From Silanimonas sp044377035 (GTDB lineage: Bacteria > Pseudomonadota > Gammaproteobacteria > Xanthomonadales > Xanthomonadaceae), in contig NZ_JBILJW010000014.1 in assembly GCF_044377035.1 (NCBI RefSeq), positions 26,800 through 90,799 on the forward strand: a stretch of 64,000 nucleotides of DNA. The letters run 5' to 3'. The notes below the pieces were generated by a model that saw only the letters and a program-made list of their open reading frames with translations, did not search any database and was not told the origin of the DNA. Below are positions 58,842 through 64,000 of the stretch, piece by piece (within the stretch, counting starts at the first letter, position 1; each line of letters begins with the position of its first letter). The position numbers and the translations under genes were made by a program.

Positions 58842-59339
58842 TCAGCCGATCACGAACATGGGTTCGTCGAACTCGATCGGCTGGCCGCCCTTCACCAGGA
58901 TCGCGCGCACCGTGCCGCTGACGTCGGCCTCGATCGGGTTGAACATCTTCATGGCCTCGATGATGCCGAGCGTGTCGCCGGCCTTGACCGTCTGACCGAC
59001 CTTCACGAAGGGCGCGGCGTCCGGGCTCGGGCTGGCGTAGAAGGTGCCGACCATCGGCGAGCGGATGGTGTGGCCGTCCGGCACGTCCTTGCCCGGCTTG
59101 CCGTGCGATTCGCTGGCGTGCTCGGCGGCCGGCGCCTTGCCCGCGGCCGGCGCGGCGTGCGCGACCGGAGCCGGGGCCGGGGCGTGCTCGGCGGGCGCGG
59201 CCTGCACGTAGGTGGGCATCGGCGCGGCGCGGCTGGCGCGCGACAGGCGGACGGATTCCTCGCCTTCCTTGATCTCGATTTCGGTGAGGTTGGACTTCTC
59301 GAGCAGGTCGATCAGTGCCTTGATTTTACGGAGGTCCAT
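58842..59339 (-). CDS. accB: acetyl-CoA carboxylase, biotin carboxyl carrier protein
   Basis: 165 residues: N-terminal helix domain MDLRKIKALIDLLEKSNLTE, a Pro/Ala-rich flexible linker (~38-88), and the biotinyl domain with K131 in EAMKM; the thumb region SPSPDAAPFVKVG is present. Carries carboxybiotin between AccC and the carboxyltransferase. In the usual aroQ-accB-accC order. Confidence 0.98.
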   Translation of the reverse strand: MDLRKIKALIDLLEKSNLTEIEIKEGEESVRLSRASRAAPMPTYVQAAPAEHAPAPAPVAHAAPAAGKAPAAEHASESHGKPGKDVPDGHTIRSPMVGTFYASPSPDAAPFVKVGQTVKAGDTLGIIEAMKMFNPIEADVSGTVRAILVKGGQPIEFDEPMFVIG

Positions 59340-59381
59340 GGACGGTCTCGCGTGCGGTGAAGGTGGAAAGGGGAAGGACGC

Positions 59382-59846
59382 TCAGCGGCCGCCGGCTTCG
59401 TGCCGGGGCGCATCGAGCCGGGCGATCGCCGCCTCGAGGGCCAGCAGGTAGCTCTGCGGCCCGAAGCCGCAGACCACGCCGACGGCGAGGTCGGACAGGT
59501 AGCTGTGGTGGCGGAAGGGCTCGCGGGCGTGGGGGTTGCTCATGTGCACTTCGATGAAGGGCGTGCGGACCGCGGCGAAGGCGTCGCGCAGGGCCACCGA
59601 GGTATGGGTATAGGCCGCCGGATTGATCAGCACGATGGCGGTGCCGTCGGCCCGGGTGGCCTGCACCCGATCGACGAGCGCATGCTCGGCATTGCTTTGG
59701 AAGGCGCTGAGCGCGTGGCCCGCGGCCGCGGCCCGGTCGCCCAGGCGGGCGTCGATGTCGACCAGCGTGTCATGGCCATACACCTCCGGCTCGCGGGTGC
59801 CGAGCAGGTTGAGGTTGGGGCCGTGCAGGACGAGGATCGAGGCCAT
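59382..59846 (-). CDS. aroQ: 3-dehydroquinate dehydratase, type II
   Basis: 154 residues. HGPNLNLLGTREPEVYG, catalytic Tyr in the flexible loop, FQSNAEHALVDRVQ, INPAAYTHTSVALRDAF, EVHMSNPHAREPFRHHSYLS, GFGPQSYLLALEA. Third step of the shikimate pathway. The ATG at 59846 starts MASILVLHGPN. First gene before accB-accC, a common gammaproteobacterial order. Confidence 0.97.
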   Translation of the reverse strand: MASILVLHGPNLNLLGTREPEVYGHDTLVDIDARLGDRAAAAGHALSAFQSNAEHALVDRVQATRADGTAIVLINPAAYTHTSVALRDAFAAVRTPFIEVHMSNPHAREPFRHHSYLSDLAVGVVCGFGPQSYLLALEAAIARLDAPRHEAGGR

Positions 59847-60125
59847 GACGCGGGATCGGGCCGGGGAGGGCAAGGTGCACAGCCTGCCCGCCCTAGAGCC
59901 GCCTGTCTAGGCTTTCGGGGTGAGATCCCCGGAGATCGCAGCCGTTTGAATTTGGTTATGTGCCGCGGCGCTGGCGCTGGGCGGGGTTTCCGTTCGCGCC
60001 CGTCTCTGATTGTGCCGGTGGCGAGTCCGCTAACTTGGCCCCGCCCAGCACCCCCCCCCGTGCCGGCTTCCCCCCGTCTCGAGACCCCCCGGTCGAGAGC
60101 CCCCCATCGAATGGAGTTTCCCCCA
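59847..60125. other. intergenic region upstream of aroQ and of a remnant gene
   Basis: No gene seen. It contains an inverted repeat CCTAGA-(8)-TCTAGG at 59892-59911 and a small hairpin CGGGG-(6)-CCCCG nearby, either of which could be operators for aroQ, an AT-richer patch (TTTGAATTTGGTTATG, 59945-59960), and then a run of cytosine tracts before a start codon at 60126. No convincing promoter was found. Confidence 0.5.
60051..60124 (+). repeat. phased cytosine-tract array (C9, C6, C6, C6, C5)
   Basis: C6 tracts begin at 60070, 60085 and 60100, an exact 15-base period, preceded by C9 at 60051 and followed by C5 at 60120. The spacers are alike (GTCTCGAGA, GGTCGAGAG, ATCGAATGG). The reverse strand therefore carries at least four G-runs of six or more with 9-10-base loops. 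Confidence 0.8.
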
Positions 60126-60233
60126 ATGAAGAAGTCCCTCGTCCTCGCGGCCGCCTACCGGCTCGACCGCCCGCACGGGCAATGTGCTGATCGACGCCGC
60201 CAACGGTCGCTGATCCGCCGCCACGCTGCTGCC
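60126..60233 (+). pseudogene. truncated gene for an exported protein
   Basis: An ATG with GGAG nine bases upstream opens with MKKSLVLAAA, the start of a signal peptide, then runs into unlikely residues (YRLDRPHGQCADRRRQ). A +1/-1 shifted frame reads TARTGNVLIDAANGR and stops at a TGA (60211-60213) shortly before a good terminator. A promoter-side leader plus terminator with almost nothing between suggests internal deletion of a secreted or outer-membrane protein gene. Confidence 0.4.
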
Positions 60234-60266
60234 GAAGCCCCGGTTTCGCGGGGCTTCGCTTTTCTT
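60234..60266 (+). terminator. Rho-independent terminator of the remnant gene
   Basis: GAAGCCCCG-(6)-CGGGGCTTC, perfect 9-bp stem, followed by GCTTTTCTT. On the other strand it would also lie just past the TlpA-like gene stop. Confidence 0.8.
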
Positions 60267-60278
60267 GACGGTTGAAAC

Positions 60279-60845
60279 TCAGCGCGGCGCGTTGGCCTTC
60301 GCGCCGTCGACCCATCCGGCGATGGCGGCGGCGTCCGGGAACGGGCTCAAGTGCTGCGCCACCAGCCGGCCCTGCGGGTCGATCAGCACGGTGTAGGGCA
60401 GCAGGCCGCGGGCATTGCCGAGGCGCACCGAGCTGTCGCGGGTCGAGTTTGGCTCCGCGAAGATCGGGAAGCCCACCGGCACTCGATCGAGGAAGGCGCG
60501 CGCGTCGGCGGCGTCCTCCAGCGCGATGCCGATCACCTGCACGCCGTCCGTGCCTTGCGCGTGGTGATAGGCGTCGAGCACGGGCATCTCCTCGACGCAG
60601 GGCGGGCACCAGCTGGCCCAGAAGTTGATCAGCCGCCAGCGGCCTTCGCCCGGCAACGGCTGGTTCACGCCGTCGAGCGTGGTGCCCAGCAGTGGTTCCG
60701 CCGATGCACCGAGCGCGACGACCTTCAGTCCCTCCGGCGCGGGTGGCGTGCGCGCGGCGTCGAACTCGCCACGCAGCCAGATGCCGAGCGCGGCGCTCGC
60801 GACGGCGAACGCGCCGATCAGCGCCCACTGCTGCCAAGGCTTCAT
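60279..60845 (-). CDS. TlpA-family periplasmic thiol-disulfide oxidoreductase
   Basis: 188 residues: one N-terminal membrane anchor (WALIGAFAVASAALGIWL), thioredoxin fold with FWASWCPPCVEEMPVLD and cis-Pro in LLPYTVLIDPQGRL. A CcmG/ResA/TlpA-type reductant for periplasmic proteins. It lies ten bases after the dsbD-like gene on the same strand, so DsbD very likely feeds it electrons. Confidence 0.92.
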   Translation of the reverse strand: MKPWQQWALIGAFAVASAALGIWLRGEFDAARTPPAPEGLKVVALGASAEPLLGTTLDGVNQPLPGEGRWRLINFWASWCPPCVEEMPVLDAYHHAQGTDGVQVIGIALEDAADARAFLDRVPVGFPIFAEPNSTRDSSVRLGNARGLLPYTVLIDPQGRLVAQHLSPFPDAAAIAGWVDGAKANAPR

Positions 60846-60855
60846 GCGTCGAAAC

Positions 60856-63141
60856 TCACTTCGCCGTGGCCTTGGTCAGCGCGGACTCGACGATGCCGAT
60901 CGTGAGCAGGTTGGGCAGGATCTCTGGCTCGCCGCCGCCGGCCGGGTACACCGCGTAGAACGGCACGCCCACCGCGCCGTACTGCTGCAGGTAGGCGGTG
61001 ATGGCGGGATCGACGTCGGTCCAGTCGCCCTTCATGTACACGGCGTTGGCGCCGTTGCGCGCGGCGGCGAAGGCGTCGGTGGAGAGCACCGCACGCTCGT
61101 TGGCCTTGCAGCTCACGCACCAGTCCGCGGTCATGTTGACGAAGACCACGCGGCCCTCGGCGCGCAGCGCGGCCAGGGCCTCGGCCGAGTAGGGCACGCT
61201 GCCGTCCGCGGCGGGCTGCGAAGGCGCGTTCGCGCTGGCATTGGTGCCTGCGGCCGCCGCGGCTTCCCGCGCCGAAGGCAGCTGCTGCACCGGCCACAGC
61301 GCGGCCACGCCGAGCGTCGCAATGACGATCGCGAAGGCCCGCATCGTGGCGCTCTTGAAGCGCGCCTGCTCCCACGCCCACAGGCCAAGGGCGAGCAGCA
61401 CCGCGCCACCCAGCACCCAACCCACGGCATCGGCGCCGCGCTGCTTGGCCAGCACCCACACCAGCCACACGGCCGTCAGGTACATGGGGAAGGCGAGCAC
61501 CTGCTTCAGCGTGTCCATCCACGCGCCGGGCTTCGGCAGGCGCTGCGCCAGGCCCGGAACGAAGCCGATGGCGAGGAAGGGCAGGGCGAGGCCGATGCCC
61601 AGCGCCACGAACACGCCGATGGCGACGACGGGCGAGGCCGCAAAGGCGTAAGCCAGCGCGGCGCCCATGAAGGGCGCGGTGCAGGGCGCGGCCACCACGA
61701 CCGCCAACACGCCAGTGAAGAAATCGCCGGCCGGGCCGGACTTCTGCGTGAGCGCGCCGCCGACATTGGCCAGCCCGCCGCCGAGGTTGAACACGCCGGA
61801 GAGCGACAGACCGACCGCGAACATCAGCAAGGCAAGGCCGCCCACCACCGCCGGCTGCTGCAACTGGAAGCCCCAGCCCAGCGCCAGGCCGGCTTCGCGC
61901 AGCGCGAGCGCCAGCCCGCCGAGTGCCGCGAAGCTGAGCACGACGCCCGCCGTGTACCAGAGCGCATGCGAGCGGGCCTTCTCCGCACTCTCGCCGCTGC
62001 CGGCAAGCCCGAGCGCCTTCAGCGAGAGGATCGGCAGCACGCAGGGCATCAGGTTGAGGATCAGTCCGCCGAACAGGGCGAACGCCAGGGCGGCGAACAG
62101 GCCGATGCCGTCCGCGGCGCGGCTCGCGCTCGGGCCAGCCGTGTCGGATATCGCGCCTTCGGCGGAGGGCGCGTCAGCATTCGCCGGCGCATCGGCCAAA
62201 TCGACGGTGAGCACGCGCTTCAGCGGCGGGTAGCAGACGCCGTTCTCCTGGCAGCCCATGAAGCCCACGGTCAGGCGCAGCGTGTCGGCCCCGCTTTGCG
62301 TGCGGACGACGTCGAGCGGCACCAGCACTTCGTCGTAGTAGACGGCCTGCTCGCCGAAGTATTCGTCGCTGTGCGTGCGCGCGGCCGGCCACTCGCCGGG
62401 GCGCACGAGCGCGCCGCGATCGCTCTGCGCAGCGAAGGTGGTCTTGTCGCGGTAGAGGTAGTAGCCCGGCGCGATGGTGAAGCGCACCACGATGCGATCG
62501 GGGCCGTCGGTGACAGCCTCGAGCCGGTAGGCCTCGATATCGGGCAGGGGCAGGCCCGCGGCGCCGGTCGCCGTCAGCCCGGCCTCCCCGTTGGCCGTGT
62601 TGTTCGAGAGCAGGCCGCTGCTGCGCCCGCCGGAGAGCAGGCCGGCGACGGGTGGCAGGGCGGCGGATGCGTCGCCTGCGGGCGCCGGCGGCAACGAGAC
62701 GGTGACCTCGCGGGCCTGCGGTGGGTAGCAGATGCCGAGATCCGCGCAGCCCTGGTACTTCACCCGCAGGCGCAGGGTCGTCGCGGTGGCGTCGGCGTTG
62801 CCGGGCAGGGTCGCTTCGAGCGAACCGCGATAGGTTTCGACCTCGCCGAAGAACTCGTCGGTGTGCTTGTCGCCTGCCGGCAGGACCAGCGGGCCGGCGG
62901 TGAAGCCCCCGTCCAGTACCTCGACGCTGGTGCGGTGCCGGTACAGGTAGTAGCCGTCGGCGATGGCGAAACGCACCGCCACGGTGTCGCGCGCGGGCGC
63001 CGACGCGCTGAGCGCGAAGGCCTCGTCGACCGGCAGCAGGTCGTCCTGCTCGATGGCCTGCGCACCGGCGGCGCCGAACAGCAGGGTGGCCAGCGCAACA
63101 GGGCGCAGCAGGCGGATCATCGGGGCGAAAAAGCGTGACAT
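60856..63141 (-). CDS. dsbD: protein-disulfide reductase DsbD with two N-terminal alpha domains
   Basis: 761 residues against ~570-600 for ordinary DsbD. Signal peptide (~1-29), a first DsbD-alpha domain with C132/C138 (GCADLGICYPP), a second with C297/C303 (GCQENGVCYPP), eight-helix transmembrane domain with C367 (NLMPCVLPILSLKALG) and C487 (VAAPCTAPFMG), and a C-terminal thioredoxin domain with C675/C678 (TADWCVSCKANE). It carries electrons from cytoplasmic thioredoxin to the periplasm; two alpha domains may serve two partner types. Co-operonic with the TlpA-like gene. Confidence 0.93.
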   Translation of the reverse strand: MSRFFAPMIRLLRPVALATLLFGAAGAQAIEQDDLLPVDEAFALSASAPARDTVAVRFAIADGYYLYRHRTSVEVLDGGFTAGPLVLPAGDKHTDEFFGEVETYRGSLEATLPGNADATATTLRLRVKYQGCADLGICYPPQAREVTVSLPPAPAGDASAALPPVAGLLSGGRSSGLLSNNTANGEAGLTATGAAGLPLPDIEAYRLEAVTDGPDRIVVRFTIAPGYYLYRDKTTFAAQSDRGALVRPGEWPAARTHSDEYFGEQAVYYDEVLVPLDVVRTQSGADTLRLTVGFMGCQENGVCYPPLKRVLTVDLADAPANADAPSAEGAISDTAGPSASRAADGIGLFAALAFALFGGLILNLMPCVLPILSLKALGLAGSGESAEKARSHALWYTAGVVLSFAALGGLALALREAGLALGWGFQLQQPAVVGGLALLMFAVGLSLSGVFNLGGGLANVGGALTQKSGPAGDFFTGVLAVVVAAPCTAPFMGAALAYAFAASPVVAIGVFVALGIGLALPFLAIGFVPGLAQRLPKPGAWMDTLKQVLAFPMYLTAVWLVWVLAKQRGADAVGWVLGGAVLLALGLWAWEQARFKSATMRAFAIVIATLGVAALWPVQQLPSAREAAAAAGTNASANAPSQPAADGSVPYSAEALAALRAEGRVVFVNMTADWCVSCKANERAVLSTDAFAAARNGANAVYMKGDWTDVDPAITAYLQQYGAVGVPFYAVYPAGGGEPEILPNLLTIGIVESALTKATAK

Positions 63142-63297
63142 CGGGCAGGGGTCGGTTCCGGGCGCGGTCGGGCATTATCGCCGCGCCGCGTCGGCCGGGC
63201 GTGGACAGGGGGGCGATTGCTCACCGATTCGTAACCCGGCGGTCACCGGTTTCAGGCCATCGTTCCGGCCCCATCCCCTCGTTCAGGAGCCTTCCCC

Positions 63298-63930
63298 ATG
63301 TTCAAGAAACTCGCCGCCGAAGCCCTCGGCATCAGCGACATCGGCGTCATCGTCCCCGCCTCGGAGTTCGACAAGGTCGACGCCGACGACTACCTCTTCC
63401 ACGAGGACGGCGAGCGCATCTTCTTCCTGATCAAATCGAAGAAGGACGAGTACTGCTTCACCAACCAGGCGCTGATCCACGTCGACGGCGAGTCGGCGGT
63501 GTCGACCAAGCGCACGGTGAAGCGCTACGAGTACGCCAGCAACCGCATCGGCTACTGCGCCATCGAGACGGCCGGCAACATGGACATGGACGTCGAGCTG
63601 AAGTTCTCGATCGGCGAGGCGCACTTCAGCATCGACGTCAAGAAGAGCTTCATCGAGCAGGTGAAGGACATCTACAAGGCGCTGATCGCCATCGGCCGCC
63701 AGCAGTCGCGCGACGCCATCTCGCGCGACAACGCCGTGCGCACCCTCGATGCGATGGGCGGCATGCTGAAGCTCGGCAACCTGCAGGGCGAAGCGGCGGT
63801 GGTCTCGCATTTCAACGCCGTGCTCGACAACCTCAACGCCGCGATGCTCGACCGCCACACCACGCGTGACTACTCGCGCATCTTCGAGAAGTTCATCCAC
63901 AACAACGCCACCCCGCCGGCGCTGCCGTAA
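63298..63930 (+). CDS. bacterial PH-domain protein (YvbH-like oligomerisation region)
   Basis: 210 residues. N-terminal bPH domain (~30-130: DDYLFHEDGERIFFLIKSKK-DEYCFTNQALI, IGYCAIETAGNMDMDVELKF) followed by a helical region (FIEQVKDIYKALIAIGRQQS ... NAAMLDRHTTRDYSRIFEKF) as in the PH/YvbH-like family. Unknown, possibly a cytoplasmic stress-related oligomer. AGGAG eight bases before the ATG. Divergent from dsbD. Confidence 0.85.
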   Translation: MFKKLAAEALGISDIGVIVPASEFDKVDADDYLFHEDGERIFFLIKSKKDEYCFTNQALIHVDGESAVSTKRTVKRYEYASNRIGYCAIETAGNMDMDVELKFSIGEAHFSIDVKKSFIEQVKDIYKALIAIGRQQSRDAISRDNAVRTLDAMGGMLKLGNLQGEAAVVSHFNAVLDNLNAAMLDRHTTRDYSRIFEKFIHNNATPPALP

Positions 63931-64000
63931 GCGCGGGGTCGCGTCGGCCCTTGCGGCCGGACCGCGACGTCCCTGGCATCACGAGGCCCGCTCCGGCGGG

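Noticed and set aside
60126..60275. 49-codon peptide gene starting MKKSLVLAAA
   Set aside because: The frame runs through the terminator hairpin and is Arg-rich after the first ten residues, so a truncated gene is more likely.

Overview
The window is a GC-rich chromosomal segment of a gammaproteobacterium, most likely from the Lysobacterales (Xanthomonadaceae / Rhodanobacteraceae-like). The evidence is the gene order prmA - DUF3426 - fis - purH - purD, an acnD/prpF methylcitrate module, a bactofilin next to erpA, large TonB-dependent receptors, several hybrid two-component and c-di-GMP proteins, and an intergenic repeat of the kind common in this order. No rRNA, CRISPR array or transposase gene was seen. 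One tRNA (elongator Met, CAT) is present. Coding is dense on both strands, with many ATGA/GTGA stop-start overlaps.

Region by region: 0-7 kb holds a partial alpha/beta hydrolase, a TonB-dependent receptor with its terminator, a divergent PhoD-like phosphoesterase and a cNMP-binding patatin phospholipase. 7-12 kb is a signalling cluster: a response regulator overlapping a GAF/PAS hybrid histidine kinase with its own HPt, facing an HPt-like protein that has lost its phospho-histidine and a FixJ/NarL-type regulator. 12-16 kb holds a DUF2058 protein, an Lgt-like/TlpA fusion, a DDAH-family hydrolase coupled to a monoacylglycerol-lipase-like hydrolase, DUF2237 and tRNA-Met. 16-22 kb is an acnD-prpF-antiporter row followed by rppH. 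22-23 kb is an iron store pair (bfd, bfr) with a strong promoter overlapped by a Fur-box-like palindrome. 23-28 kb is a hybrid kinase one nucleotide downstream of a receiver/degenerate GGDEF/degenerate EAL scaffold. 28-32 kb has DUF4126, DUF6776, bactofilin, erpA, nudC and ampE. 32.7-40.6 kb holds an MFS-acyltransferase fusion, a GST, purD, a GNAT protein, purH, fis, a DUF3426 protein and prmA.

The main accessory region is 40.7-48.3 kb. A secreted 1538-residue RHS/YD-repeat protein with a variable C-terminal tip is followed by a small four-helix membrane protein (candidate immunity). Next comes an orphan cassette: an indel-free ~820 bp duplication of the end of the RHS core, fused to a different tip that carries a His...Asn-Cys pair like a permuted papain/NlpC hydrolase, followed by a second membrane-anchored candidate immunity gene. 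A BrnT/BrnA toxin-antitoxin pair closes the island. This layout fits a polymorphic toxin that can swap warheads by homologous recombination; both tips and both putative immunity proteins are unfamiliar.

48.3-64 kb returns to housekeeping: a sensor diguanylate cyclase, KefB-like antiporter with its flavodoxin-fold partner, dbpA helicase, thioesterase, accC-accB-aroQ, a remnant gene preceded by a C-tract array, a TlpA-like reductase, a DsbD with two N-terminal alpha domains, and a PH-domain protein.
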